Positions 53,680 to 63,525 of a stretch of 64,000 nt of DNA are shown here, one piece after another. The notes under the pieces were generated by a model. It had not been told where the DNA came from. It worked only from the letters and a program-made list of their open reading frames with translations, and did no database searches. The stretch covers positions 24,690,031-24,754,030 of the forward strand of contig OY754989.1 of the NCBI GenBank assembly GCA_963576475.1, written 5' to 3'. How positions within the stretch are numbered: position 1 is the stretch's first letter; the number at the start of each line of letters is the position of its first letter. This stretch comes from Molanna angustata. Taxonomy: Eukaryota > Arthropoda > Insecta > Trichoptera > Molannidae. Position numbers and translations under genes: made by a program.

Positions 53680-53880
53680 ATAATAATGAACACTTCCTTG
53701 CACCCTGCGCAAGTGGCGAGTTTATTGCCGTATGGCATTTTTTTCCAACTAACCAGTGTTTCCAGCCCAGAGAAGCAATATTTGCGTGAGAAATAAATTG
53801 AAATAAATTTCTCCTCTGCTGGGAATTGAACCTAGAACGCCCGCACAGAAAGCAAGCGGCTTACCAACTGTGCCTGAACT
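53680..53880 (-). mobile_element. tRNA-derived SINE, family 3
   Basis: On the minus strand a head with CACAGTTGGTAAGCCGCTTGC and B box GGTTCAATTCCC is followed by a unique body and an (ATT)n end near 53680-53690. A related head is at 59150-59225. It splits the 31-bp repeat. Confidence 0.75.
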
Positions 53881-53955
53881 TATTAGTTGAATTTTTGGCA
53901 AAACATGATCCTATAAATGTTGAATTTGGCAATATATGATCCAATAAGTTGAATT

Positions 53956-54020
53956 TTGGAACCCGGGATCTTAGGATCAGCATTCAGATATCTAACCAAC
54001 TGAGCCACGAAGGCCGACAA
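53956..54020 (-). mobile_element. SINE family 1, head fragment
   Basis: TGTCGGCCTTCGTGGCTCAG, TTGGTTAGATATCTGAATGC and GATCCCGGGTTCC on the minus strand. It breaks inside the B box and joins the 31-bp repeat relative. Confidence 0.78.
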
Positions 54021-54328
54021 CGTCTTGTTTTAAAGTATACGACATAATTTTTAATTCAGTTTATTGGATCCAAGTTGTGTTTTTTGAAAAGGCTTTTTAT
54101 CATCGAACGATTTTTTTAATAATACGTGATAAATAATATTGAATAAAAAAAAATAAACAATCATACCACAACCGTGAAATAAATGTAATTGAAGATTTTC
54201 AAAATTGTGTGACGAACATTCACTAGAGAAATGTTAAAAATACTTATGATATTTTTTGTAGAAACATATTTCCTGGAGATTTTTCGATATTTATCGTCTC
54301 AATGATCCAGACTGAAAAAACAATTTAA
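54021..54328. other. Unassigned sequence ending in a SINE family 1 tail fragment
   Basis: 54275-54328 (ATCGTCTCAATGATCCAGACTG, AACAATT) is antisense SINE tail. The rest is AT-rich with no feature. Confidence 0.45.
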
Positions 54329-54950
54329 GGGGGGGACTGCTGCCAACGTACCTATTTTTCAATTTGATATACCATCATTATTTCATATCAAATCGTTTTG
54401 AAAACAAATAATTTAGATAGTTTGGGTATTGATAAAGAAAAATATATCTTTGTATTTTGAAAATCTTCTGTATAAATTCTTGTAGAAAAATATTGGCATA
54501 CACCGATTTTCAACGTTATTTTTAATAAAATTTAAGGCGTAGTTCAACATATTTTTTTTTTAATTAAAGAAGACAAAAATATCTAGAAAAATATTATGTG
54601 ACGTTGCATTAATGCTTCAGGTTTAGTAAATAAACCTAAAAAAGCAATTAGTTTCCATTCAGCGCCATTGCGAAATAATTTATATTTTTTTTATTAATTA
54701 ATTTATAAAAAAAATATAAAGCTCTATACCTTAGAGTTATTTAGAAATTTAAGATAAATGTCAAAAATCGGGGTATGCTTATTATTTTCCTACAAGAATA
54801 TATACAGAACATAATTAAAATGTTAAGGTATATTTTTCTTTATTAATTTCCAAACTAACTAGGTTATTTTTTTCAAAATGATTAGTTGTGTAGTAATGAT
54901 GCAAATTCAAATTGAAAAAATATATAGGTACGTTGGGAGCAGTCACCCTC
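54329..54950. mobile_element. TTAA-flanked foldback MITE at the start of the host-gene intron
   Basis: TTAA flanks both ends (54325-54328 and 54951-54954), the piggyBac-type target duplication. Ends GGGGGGGACTGCTGCCAACG and the complement of CGTTGGGAGCAGTCACCCTC are inverted, and the homology of the arms extends inward for roughly 250 bp (AAAGAAAAATATA, TTCTTGTAGAAAAATA and matching blocks). No transposase. Its right edge is 57 bp beyond the splice donor of the gene on the minus strand. Confidence 0.85.
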
Positions 54951-55000
54951 TTAATCCTGTCTCTCCTTTAGGACAATGTTTAAAAAAAATATAAATATGT

Positions 55001-55012
55001 AAGTACGTACCA
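55001..55012 (-). promoter_or_regulatory. 5' splice site of the host exon
   Basis: The minus strand reads CATG|GTACGTACTT with the GT at 55010-55009. Match to the GTRAGT consensus is 5 of 6. A TA-rich and T-rich start of intron follows. Codon phase is 0. Confidence 0.65.
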
Positions 55013-55889
55013 TGAAATATCGTTTCAGTCTTCTGTAACCTCTGCGAATCATTCTGTAGAAGCCTCTCGAGGGTTTGACGACAGTCTTGTCGTAGACGAT
55101 CGTCGGCGCCTGATCTGCCGCCAGGGTCCAGTCCATCGAGGGGGAATTCAGCGCCGACTTGTTCGTGCTAGTCGAGCGGCTGGTGCTGAACCCCTCCGAG
55201 TCGCCAGCCTCCGATCCGAACCTTCGGTCGACGTCTGTGACGGAGCCCGCATCGAAGCTGCTGAAGGCCGCGAAGTCGTCGCGAGAGCGGACCGGACCTG
55301 CTACTCGGAGGAGCCCCCCGTCCCACGACGGGAGCGCCGACCTCATATTCTTGGAGACGTACTCCAACAGCACCTCGGACGGAAACTCCTCGATGGGCGC
55401 TTTGTCTCTCCGGCATGTCACTGAGCTCTTGAGCGCGTTGGCGTTTTTACTGACAATGTCTCCCAGCTTAAAGTGCGTAGTCACGTTATATACGTCGTTG
55501 TCGATCTCCGGGAAGCGCAGGTCGGTGCTGATGGTCACCTTGTCGTCCGACATCCAATCGTCCAGAGATACGTCTGCAGACACCACTATCGTGTCCCCCA
55601 GCAGAACAGATGTGACCTGAACGATGTCCTTGGGTGCATCAGAAACTATGGACTTGTCTTCATTGTTTTCAACAGGTGTAGTATTAATTTGTTGGACGTC
55701 CTCTATGGGGATTGGCTTCGATTTTGTTTCCACGAAAGGGTGGTTCGGCATTGGAGGCTTCGAAGCGCTGCACCTCGACAGCCTCTCCCAAAATTGACGA
55801 ACAATTTGTATTTTGGGAATTTTTACCTTCCCTTTGTCTTGTTTCTTGTCGTACGTCTCCCAATCGAAAATTGGTTTCGCGAGGGACAT
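55011..55889 (-). CDS. Unrecognised host gene, first coding exon (293 codons)
   Basis: This is the one reading frame in the window that looks like a cellular gene. It is much richer in G+C than its surroundings, contains no transposon motif, and stays open for 293 codons from an ATG at 55889 with A at -3. At 55011/55010 it meets a consensus-like 5' splice site (CATG|GTACGT), in phase 0, so the protein continues in an exon not identified here. If unspliced, 20 more residues would precede a stop whose TAA belongs to the TTAA duplication of the neighbouring MITE. The protein starts MSLAKPIFDWETYDKK, is lysine-rich and then acidic (residues 60-150), serine-rich (about 205-265, with SEGFSTSRSTSTNKS) and ends in a strongly basic stretch (RGFYRMIRRGYRRLKRYFM). 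No signal peptide, membrane segment or known domain was recognised. Function unknown; the basic end could bind nucleic acid, but that is speculation. Confidence 0.72.
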
Positions 55890-55924
55890 ATTGACCACCG
55901 AAGACACAAAACAAACACAATTGC

Positions 55925-56010
55925 TAAAAAAAGTATATGAAACTACAAAAAAATTATATGAAAATCCAAAAATAGTATATGAAACTCCAAAAAGTATATG
56001 AAAATTAAAA
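55925..56010. repeat. ~18-bp degenerate tandem repeat in the 5' UTR
   Basis: About four copies of AGTATATGAAACTCCAAAAA-like units lie between the predicted transcription start and the ATG of the host exon. Unit lengths vary between 17 and 21 bp. Confidence 0.7.
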
Positions 56011-56178
56011 AAGTCACATTAATATAATATTAAAATGTCACAAAAACACAAAAAAAAACACAAGAAACATTGTAAAAAAAAATACTGAACGATATTAAAA
56101 TTGACAATTTACACATGGATTTACTCAAATATAGTCACATCACGGTAGATAACTTAAATTTGAGAAGACTGACGAATA

Positions 56179-56212
56179 ACTGGTAGTGTTTTGACAATAT
56201 TTGGATTTTATA
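56179..56212 (-). promoter_or_regulatory. TATA box and initiator upstream of the host exon
   Basis: On the minus strand TATAAAA occupies 56212-56206, and ACCAGTTAT places the A of a CCAGT initiator at 56181, 31 bp downstream of the first T. That is the expected TATA-to-start spacing for RNA polymerase II, and CAGT is the arthropod initiator core. A predicted 5' UTR of about 291 bp leads to the ATG. A second possible start is TCAGT near 56169. Confidence 0.55.
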
Positions 56213-56514
56213 CTATCCTAATTACCCCCTCCAGTCCGTCAGGTACTTAATTAGGGGTGTGTCGTATTTTTATAAAATGTACGCCGGTTCTCAAGCTGCG
56301 GTCCCCGTATCCAACGCCCACTTTTCAAATTTTATGTTGAAGACATTTTATAAAATATTTTTTTCTTTTTCTTATAGCTAATTTATTCCATTGATATTAC
56401 ATAGTTTTCGTTCTTATGTGTTTTTTAATGGCTCTTTGCAATGATTCAGGATAATTTCAATGACTCTGATAATTATTAATTTTGTTACTCTCTCTCTTCT
56501 ATTTAAATTTTTAC
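56213..56514. other. Upstream flank of the host gene
   Basis: No repeat family from this window was recognised. GC-richer patches lie near 56225-56320. It may hold upstream regulatory sequence. Confidence 0.4.
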
Positions 56515-56940
56515 ATACATACATACCATCACGCCATGTCCCTTACGGGATAAGCAGAGAGAACCGAGCGCCATACTTCTCTATTTTTACACACATTCCT
56601 ACATCCATGCTTCCTTTACATCCATGCATCGTCTCATACATGCTCGTCGATTTTTCAAACTTTTTATGTTTCCTTCTTTCAAAATATCGTTCACATGGTC
56701 ATGCCATCCCTTTCTGGGGGACCTCTGCTATTCACTCCCATCTCTAGCACCCATGTATATTTTTTTGGTCAGTTGTTCATCGTTCGTTCTTTCAATATGT
56801 CCAAACCACCTCAAGGCATTCACTTTCATTTTACTTATAATATCCATCTTTATTTTGCATTCTCACCTTATGTCCTCATTTCTTATTCTATCATATACTG
56901 TTCTATTACATACCTACTTTTTTATATTTTTGTATTATAT
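56515..56940 (-). mobile_element. LINE family A, copy A8, degenerate
   Basis: Antisense terminus ACCATCACGCCATGTCCCTT, GAGAGAACCGAGCGCC, then complements of MRRCMDVKEA, HDHVND, KMKVNALRWFGHIERTNDEQ and TYDRIRNEDIR in broken frames. It lies about 300 bp upstream of the predicted promoter, pointing the same way as the host gene. Confidence 0.8.
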
Positions 56941-57225
56941 AAATGAAAAACGAGAACTACCGCAGTATAATGGTTAATCGTTTGTCTTCTGTGGCAATGT
57001 CTTAGATTCGATTTATGGCGAAGAAGGCAATTCGTGGCTGAGTTTTATGTACAGGAAATACTTATTTGTTTTTTTTATATTTTTACTGACTCAAATGACA
57101 TTGGATAACTCTTTTACATGGGTGTTCGTTACCTAATATAAGAAAGCACGACACATGCGCTTATTCCCACACACCAGTATCGTCTTTTTGCTGAATTTTA
57201 TACGAAGTTTTTAAGTATTTGATTT
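56941..57225. other. Unassigned spacer with a repeat R trace
   Basis: CTTATTCCCACACACCAGTATCGTC near 57161 matches the repeat R region near 32398. Nothing else is recognised. Confidence 0.4.
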
Positions 57226-57460
57226 GTTTAACCCTGTTGGGAGTCAATTGTGTATTTTTGACATTTTTTTAACATTTCCACAAAAAGATTAAGGGAATAT
57301 TGATAAGGTAACTCAATAAGAAGGCATAATTGGCGAAAGTTGCGCGAGCGCACAAAGTGATCACGTAAGCCAACCGATTACAGGCTGTAAGCCCTGTAGG
57401 TTCCTTGAGTTCCTGGTTCTTCAATAATATTCCAACTTCGTCTCTATTGATATAATAAAA
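57226..57460 (+). repeat. Foldback F / repeat P fragment
   Basis: CCCTGTTGGGAGTCAATTGTG, AACTCAATAAGAAGGCATAATTGG, GTTGCGCGAGCGC, AAAGTGATCACGTAAGCC, AAGCCCTGTAGG and CTTCGTCTCTATTG match the F and P blocks. Confidence 0.7.
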
Positions 57461-58261
57461 AAAATATCAAATTAATATTTGTATTAGTTCGTCAATACAA
57501 TGACTAGTTTCGGGAGTACACCCCTCCCATTGACAGGTGAAAAATATGTTTATTTGTCATATGGAATAAAACCAAATCGCTTACAAATATTTTGTACGTG
57601 CATGCTTATTTCTAACAATTTATATTATTTGATGGGTCCCACTGTAAAAGAGTTTAAGAACAACTGTCGGGGCGGTGCTTAATTTGAGGGGTGGAGTATA
57701 TATTTTTGACAATTTTGATTTATTGCTTTCAAAAATAAATCTTGCCAGTGAGTACCTACTATTCCTTCAGAAAAAAATTATAAATTATATTCATCCAAAT
57801 TTTGTTTTCTTATATTATTATTTAGGTACTAAAAACATACAATACTTTTAAATTTAATTTATAAAACAATATGTATATTTATTTTATCGTTAAATTAAAA
57901 TATTACTTAGGTATAATATATATTTTATTCAATTATACAATAAATAAAATATGGAATTCGTTCAAGTTGGTTTTTGAAAAATTAACAACTATAATAAATG
58001 CATATTTATTGAAAAAGTATATTTTATCGTAGGCATATAAAATGTACCTACACCTAATAATTTATCAATTTATTTAATTACATTTTCAACGCACAAAAAT
58101 TACTTTATCAAAAAAATATATATTTGCGTTATAATATATTAAAGAAAATATTTAAAGTAGATATATAAAAGAAAAAGAAAAAAAATAATGCAGGTATAAT
58201 ACATTTTAGAAAAAGAAGAGTAAAATATAGACAATTTTAAAAAATATATAAGTTTAGGTAG
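57461..58261. other. Unassigned AT-rich region
   Basis: A 60-codon frame at 57500-57682 is not supported. No repeat recognised. Confidence 0.35.
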
Positions 58262-58440
58262 GTGGTGGTAGTGCAGTTAGCGCCGTGGTTTAGTAATCCA
58301 GTGGTCGCGAGTTCGAATCCTGCCACGACCGATTTCGTTTAACTATAGTACAAGCAGTTATGATTAGTTTAGGGAATGTGCGAGTATGTGTAATTGTTAC
58401 AAAGACATATTCATTAAAAAAAATAAGTAAGATTTATATC
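58262..58440 (+). mobile_element. tRNA-Thr-like SINE, family 2, plus-strand copy
   Basis: GGTAGTGCAGTTAGCGCC (A-box side), GTTTAGTAATCCAG (anticodon arm) and GAGTTCGAATCCTGCCACG (B box) form a degraded tRNA-like head. The tail GATTTCGTTTAACTATAGTAC, GGGAATGTGCG and ACAAAGACATATTCATTAAA matches 4440-4610 in reverse but lacks the L2-like insert there. Confidence 0.82.
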
Positions 58441-58484
58441 AAATATTCAACACAAAAAAATACTCAGAATAAATATTATTATTT

Positions 58485-58777
58485 TCTATAGGAAATGCCA
58501 TTTTATTTCGACGACCATAATTTGTAGTCTACTTGTTTTGGACACTTCAACCAGTGCAAATCTTTATTTATTTATTTAAGTATCTCTTCAGGTAACATAA
58601 TACAAAATATCCATTATTTAAAGATGTCTTTCTATAGGAAATGCCATATTATTTCGACGACCATAATTTGTAGTCTACTCGTTTTGGACACTTCAACCAG
58701 TGCAAATCTTTATTTATTTATTTAAGTATCTCTTCAGGTAACATAATACAAAATATCCAATATTTAAAGATGTCTTT
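58485..58777. repeat. 146-bp tandem duplication
   Basis: TCTATAGGAAATGCCATTTTATTTCGACGACC restarts at 58631 and both copies run to AAAGATGTCTTT with very few differences. Each copy contains (TTTA)n, possibly an antisense LINE tail that was duplicated with its flank. A recent event judging by near identity. Confidence 0.92.
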
Positions 58778-59149
58778 ACACAGACACATCATGACGAAAC
58801 TCACAGTGTGAACTCTCTACATGATACCCGTTGAGAAATTGATGTAAAAAATACGCTTGATAATTGTGAAATCATGACACTCCACTATTCCATAGCGTGG
58901 AGAGCCAAAAGTATTATGAATACAAAAAATTAACAGTAGACGCAGTGTCATATAAATCTGCATATAAATAAAGTAGACCTCGTTATAAATAAACAAAATA
59001 TATATATACAAAAAATAAAAAAAATTACAAATCCGCACTGAAAATATAATAAGTTGTTTCTCTAATATATATATTATATTAGCTAATGTATTTTTTTCCA
59101 ATGAAAAAATGTTAACTGAGAAGCGTGTGATTTACGTCAGATATAATTT
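58778..59149. other. Unassigned AT-rich spacer
   Basis: A 94-codon minus frame (59101-58817) is AT-driven and unsupported. Confidence 0.35.
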
Positions 59150-59225
59150 TAAATAAATTTATTCTCTGCCGGGATTCGAACCCATGACCCTGGTATACAA
59201 GCTTATCACCTCTGCCCCTACATTA
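59150..59225 (-). mobile_element. SINE family 3-like head fragment
   Basis: On the minus strand GGCAGAGGTGATAAGCTTG and GGGTTCGAATCCCGGCAGAG are A- and B-box-like. The body is mostly missing. Confidence 0.6.
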
Positions 59226-59435
59226 TTTAGCGTTTCCTGAAATAACCGCCCTTGCTTTTGTAAAACTCTCAACTGAAAATCATAATTTATTCAAGGTTTT
59301 AATAATTTAATAAAACTGCGGCTTTTAATCGACTTAAGCCTTGAAAATTTAAGTTCTTCGTAAACGCAGCTTAAAATCTCACATCATATTTTTATTAACG
59401 AATAACGTTCATCCCATCATCCCATCTATCCCGTC
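59226..59435. other. Unassigned spacer
   Basis: Nothing recognised. Confidence 0.3.
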
Positions 59436-59525
59436 TATTTATTTATTTATATTTTTGTACTTAATATAAACACTGACGGGCTTATTGACATTAATTAGGC
59501 AATTTCTTTCAACCAACCAGATTAC
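59436..59525 (-). mobile_element. LINE 3' end of the same type as 1144-2085
   Basis: Reading the minus strand, GAAAGAAATTGCCTAAT, TAAGCCCGTCAGTG, GTACAAAAATATAAATAAATAAATAG parallels 1990-2085 (GAAGAAATTGCCATTAGGC, TAAGTCCG, AAATAAATAAAT). Confidence 0.65.
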
Positions 59526-59624
59526 ATGATATGGAAAAAATTATATATATACCCTACACTAATAAAAGATCGAAAGCTAAAAATATACATTACACTAAGA
59601 TAAATATTAAAGACAATAAAAACA

Positions 59625-60165
59625 TCAAAGCAAAAAAAGGATTGGGAAAGGACAAGGATAGGAAATCGGGATAAGGTGTTTAGGGATAAATATAGTAATA
59701 TTTATACTTGGGGAGTATATTTGAACGGAATGGAAGAACTGATAAATATATTGCAAGAAACAGGCAGGTAATAGAATAAACAGAGCACTCAGACCAGTAA
59801 TGTCCGATCCAAGCATCTCAAAGGAAGCCAAAATTGCAGTACACAATGCAATTGTAGTGCCTACTTTGATGTAGGTATGCCAGTGAAACATGGACGTGGC
59901 AAAAGACGCATGAAAGTAGAATAAATGCTGTGGAAATGAGATCACCAAGAAGAGTACCTATGTATGTAAAATAACGATATATGATAGAATGAAAAATGAG
60001 GACTTAAGGAGAGAATGCAAGATAAAGAAGAGTATTATACGAGCATGTATGAGACGATGCATGGATGTAAAGGAAGCTAGGAATGTGTGCAAAAATAGAG
60101 AAGTATGGCGCTCGGTTCTTTCTGATCACCCCGTAAGGGACATGACGTGATGATATGTATGTAGG
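59625..60165 (+). mobile_element. LINE family A, copy A9, longest 5' extent but internally deleted
   Basis: Broken frames give INRALRPVMSDPSISKEAKI, AVHNAIVVPTLM, NAVEMRSPRR, IYDRMKNEDLRRECKIKKSI and then jump to RACMRRCMDVKEARNVCKNR and EVWRSVLSDHPV. The WFGH to HVNDI block present in the other copies is missing between about 60035 and 60045. The N-terminal part resembles the thumb region of RTE ORF2. Confidence 0.83.
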
Positions 60166-60379
60166 TATGTAGTTTTTATTGAAATTACAAAGTACTCCGA
60201 ATGACGTGCTAAAAATTCTGTGTTATGCACAGGGATGGACAGTGACGTATGTACGTTAAGCAGATCGGAGTGGCTAACCCAGTTTTTCTTATCATTAATA
60301 TGATTTATAAGTACCTAGGTACGAAAATATTTCCAATTAATATTCCCTGTCAATCTTGTTTTAAACCTCCGTCATATTG
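60166..60379. other. Unassigned spacer
   Basis: Nothing recognised. Confidence 0.3.
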
Positions 60380-60525
60380 TCGGCCTTCGTGGCTCAGTTC
60401 GTTAGGTATCTGACTGCTCATCCAAAGGTCTCGGGTTCGATTCCCAGTGGAGACACAGTTTTTAATTGTGTCCGTGAGAATAATATCGCAAGTCTCCAGA
60501 ATGTGGCAACTTGTTCCATGTCAAT
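60380..60525 (+). mobile_element. tRNA-derived SINE, family 1, plus-strand copy
   Basis: GTCGGCCTTCGTGGCTCAGTTC, TTAGGTATCTGACTGC, GGTCTCGGGTTCGATTCCC and GGAGACACAGTTTTTAATTGTG lead to the end GTCTCCAGAATGTGGCAACTTGTT. Most complete plus-strand member of the family here. Confidence 0.87.
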
Positions 60526-61013
60526 AATATTGGTTTTCTAGATACCTAGAATACCAGGAAAGCATGTTAGTCAAAGGGGTAGTATCGAGGTATTTCAATG
60601 AAATAATCGCTTTTTAATGACGTTGTACTGAAAAACCCTCTATTAAAATTATTCTTATAATCACATGTTTCCTTGGTAAATGGGTGTACTATATTTTTGA
60701 AATATATACAATTGAAAAATGAACATTACTGCCCACAATATAAATAATGGTAAATATAATCCTTTCTAAATCCTTTGTGTCCATTCAATTAGTTATCGTT
60801 TATTGGGAAGTCCATAATATTTGAAAAGGAACCAATATTATTTGTCATTTTTGCCGCTGTGCCAAAAGAAATTTATCAAATTCGTGAAAACCATTCAGGT
60901 TTCTATACAAATGCTCGTCCCGTTGCAGCGGTTTAAATTATCGGCGAATCCAGGAAGACGCGACTTGCGATCCGCGAGCCAAAATTTTATAATAAAAATT
61001 ATTGATAATACAT
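60526..61013. other. Unassigned region
   Basis: A 73-codon frame (60821-61042) has no known motif. No repeat recognised. Confidence 0.35.
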
Positions 61014-61052
61014 ATGTCGTCCATCGTGGCTCAGTTGGCTAATTGCTCAATC
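61014..61052 (+). mobile_element. SINE family 1, 5' head fragment
   Basis: GTCGTCCATCGTGGCTCAGTTGGCTAATTGCTC contains the A box only. Confidence 0.65.
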
Positions 61053-61082
61053 TATACTATGTTATGGCATCTTAGTTTGAAG

Positions 61083-61411
61083 AGGAACGTATAAAACCGT
61101 ACTTAGTCCCATTGAAATAGCCCAGAAGAGTATCATTCGAGTTATTAATAAAAAACCTTTTAGATATCCATCTATATAATTCATTATTTTCTGAATTTGA
61201 AGTTTTTGATATTCGTCAGCTATACCTCAAAAAATTAATCATTTACTCACATAAGCTCAATATATCACAATATAGGTACCTACTCGAGTTGAAAATTCCT
61301 ACAATATTAGACCCATCCCCAGAACTCATACCACGTTTGCTCAAAAACATTTTGATTTTATTTTACCTCGTATTTTAAACATATTTACAAAAGAATTAAA
61401 TGGTTCTGAGA
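61083..61411 (+). mobile_element. CR1/Jockey-like LINE RT C-terminal fragment, frameshifted
   Basis: PIEIAQKSIIRVINKKPFRYPS and, in another frame, LFSEFEVFDIRQLYLKKLII, YSHKLNISQYRYLLELK match the post-thumb region of CR1-like LINE ORF2 (LQxxQNxIIRxI...LFxELxxLxIxQLYxxxx). It is truncated at 61411 where the opposite-strand LINE tail begins. Confidence 0.78.
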
Positions 61412-62620
61412 TTTATTTATTTATTTTATTTTTAATATATTTTATAATACAAATCAATATATAAATTCACTAGTAATAATATTCATACATATTTTTCCCT
61501 GCAGTACCTCATCAAAAAGATTACAATCTTGTGCTTGATGAGGGAAGCACTTATAACAAAATAAAAAATATCAATACAAAGCAAAGTCAACATAAAAGTA
61601 AAAGTAATTAAATCAAATCATACATGAACAAAAAAAATCAAATAAACATGAAAAGGTTGAAAATAAATGAAAAAGAAGAATACTCAAATGAGAAAACATA
61701 TCAGAATACATATTCAAACCAAAAAAAAAGAAAAACATGAAAATAATTGAAAAATGAGTAATATAGAATTATAGACGATTCAAATATATCAAAACACATA
61801 TTCAAAAATAAAAAAAGAAAATACTGGAAATTGAAACAAATCAAAACAACAAAATCGAAAACTACTATTTTAGAAAGTTAAGTGCAATTTTAATTTATGT
61901 TTAAATTTTTTAAATTCTTTTATCTGCTTTAATTCATTTGGGAGGCAATTGAAAAATTTTATTCCCAAATAAATGTAGTTGTTTTGTAACTGTCCTGTAT
62001 TACATTTGGGTATTTTAAAATCATTTTGGAATCGCAGAGACTTATTTTTTTCAATTTTTTGTATAACATTATCTTTGAAAATTTGCAAAATAGACACTTT
62101 TTTATAAATATTATCTACTTTGGGTACTTTGAACATGTCAAATAGTGTTGTAGTGGGGAAAGTGCGTGTTTTCTTAAGTATAACCTTTATGATTAATTTT
62201 TGTACAACTCTAACTTGGTTTAAAATATTGTCATATGCTCCTCCCCAACCAACGATTCCATAAATAAGCAAGGAATGGACCGTCGCATAATAGATGTTTT
62301 TTAGGTTTTTTAAATTTAATACATTTCTTAGTCTTTTGAAAATATAAATACATTTCCTTATTCGTTTAACTAAGTCACCTAAATGCGCTTTCCATTTCAT
62401 GTTTTGGTCAATAATAATACCGAGGTATTTTATCTTTGAGGTTGGTCGTAGTGTTGAGCAAATTTCGCGGCAGTTGCTGGTGTTGCAATTATTATGATGT
62501 ATGGTTATTTTCAAATCCAGATCTGTTTTCAGTTTATTAATAGAGAATGGGATAAAGTGTGTTTTTTCGGTATTTAATGATAGAAGATTCGTATCAAACC
62601 AGTTTTTTAACATATAAAGT
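61412..62620 (-). mobile_element. CR1/Jockey-like LINE, 247-codon open RT C-terminal half with 3' UTR and tail
   Basis: The frame 62613-61870 is intact: LKNWFDTNLLSLNTEKTHFI, KIKYLGIIIDQNMKWKAHLG, IYIFKRLRNVLNLKNLKNIY, LLIYGIVGWGGAYDNILNQV, RVVQKLIIKVILKKTRTFPT and FFNCLPNELKQIKEFKKFKH. NxxKT, YLGIxxDxxxxW and YGIxxWG are the conserved blocks after the catalytic YADD, which lies beyond the truncation. The 3' UTR is about 430 bp and the (AAAT)n tail is at 61412-61436 on the plus strand as (ATTT)n. It runs tail to tail with the LINE at 61083. Confidence 0.9.
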
Positions 62621-63055
62621 CACTAAGAGATATATAATATAAAGTCACTGAGTGCTATGATAAATAAACTATCTTCTTGGATTCTCAACAAAGGTAGAAT
62701 GAACATTGAAAATATATTTTTTAAAATCATGAAATGATTTAAAACCGTGATTTTATAGCTGTATATTATAATTTATATGTTTGATTTTATGATATGTTTT
62801 TATTGTGTGTTAGACATAAGTATGGACTGCGTCAGTTAAAACGAATAGAAAGCTATCCCGACCCAAGCACTGCTTAGTGCAATAGTTCTTATTCACTGGA
62901 TGTTGGTAATGATAGATTGAATTCTTTTTGTCAGTGCCAAAATATAATAAATTGTCTATTTTTCATATTTTTTGTTATACTATGTTTCACTATTGTATTG
63001 TTGTAATTTTTTTTTGTATGGTTATTGTGGATTTTAATAAATAAATAAATAAAAG
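62621..63055 (+). mobile_element. LINE 3' UTR and (AAAT)n tail
   Basis: The unit AAAGTCACTGAGTGCTATGATAAAT at the start may be the last ORF residues. CATAAGTATGGACTGCG, CCCGACCCAAGCACTGC and GGATTTTAATAAATAAATAAATAAA lead to the tail at 63037-63055. AAAGTCACT is also present at the edge of the preceding LINE (62606-62614), a possible duplicated junction. Confidence 0.6.
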
Positions 63056-63061
63056 ATATTT

Positions 63062-63160
63062 GATGGCTGAGAAAAGGGTCCGGCGTTCGTTCCTGGTGGA
63101 GACACATTATTTTTAAGCGACTCTAGAATGTGTCAACTTGCTTGTTATCGTGTACGTGTT
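63062..63160 (+). mobile_element. SINE family 1, fragment
   Basis: GATGGCTGAGAAAAGGGTCCGG, CGTTCGTTCCTGGTGGAGAC and CTCTAGAATGTGTCAACTTGCTTGTTATC match the family, with the A-box half mostly gone. Confidence 0.65.
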
Positions 63161-63194
63161 CAATAATTGATATTTGACATAGAAATGATCTGAT

Positions 63195-63525
63195 CTGATT
63201 CTATATTTTTATCTGGTTCTATATTTTTATCTGGTTCTATATTTTTATCTGGTTCTATATTTTTATCTGTGTATATATTTTTAACTGTTTCTATATTTTT
63301 ATCTGGTTCTATATTTTTATCTGGTTCTATATTTTTATCTGGTTCTATATTTTTAACTGTTTCTATATTTTTATCTGGTTCTATATTTTTATCTGGTTCT
63401 ATATTTTTATCTGGTTCTATATTTTTATCTGGTTCTATATTTTTATCTGTGTATATATTTTTAACTGTTTCTATATTTTTATCTGGTTCAATATTTTATC
63501 TGGTTGTATATTTTATCTTTGTTGT
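63195..63525. repeat. 18-bp tandem repeat, about 18 copies, with a higher-order pattern
   Basis: The base unit is TCTATATTTTTATCTGGT. The variant pair TGTGTATATATTTTTAACTG, followed by TT, recurs at about 63268 and 63448, giving a longer period of 180 bp (10 units). Being a multiple of 3 the repeat keeps frames open and yields an FLSGSI-type peptide repeat, which is not supported as a gene. Confidence 0.93.

Noticed and set aside
55159..55940. Plus-strand ORFs of 153 and 155 codons opposite the host exon
   Set aside because: They are antisense shadows of the GC-rich minus-strand exon, which alone has a fitting ATG, promoter signals and splice donor.
59625..60165. Protein-coding gene spanning the MSDPSISKEAKI frame
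   Set aside because: The frame is broken several times and the blocks are those of LINE family A; it is a dead retrotransposon copy.
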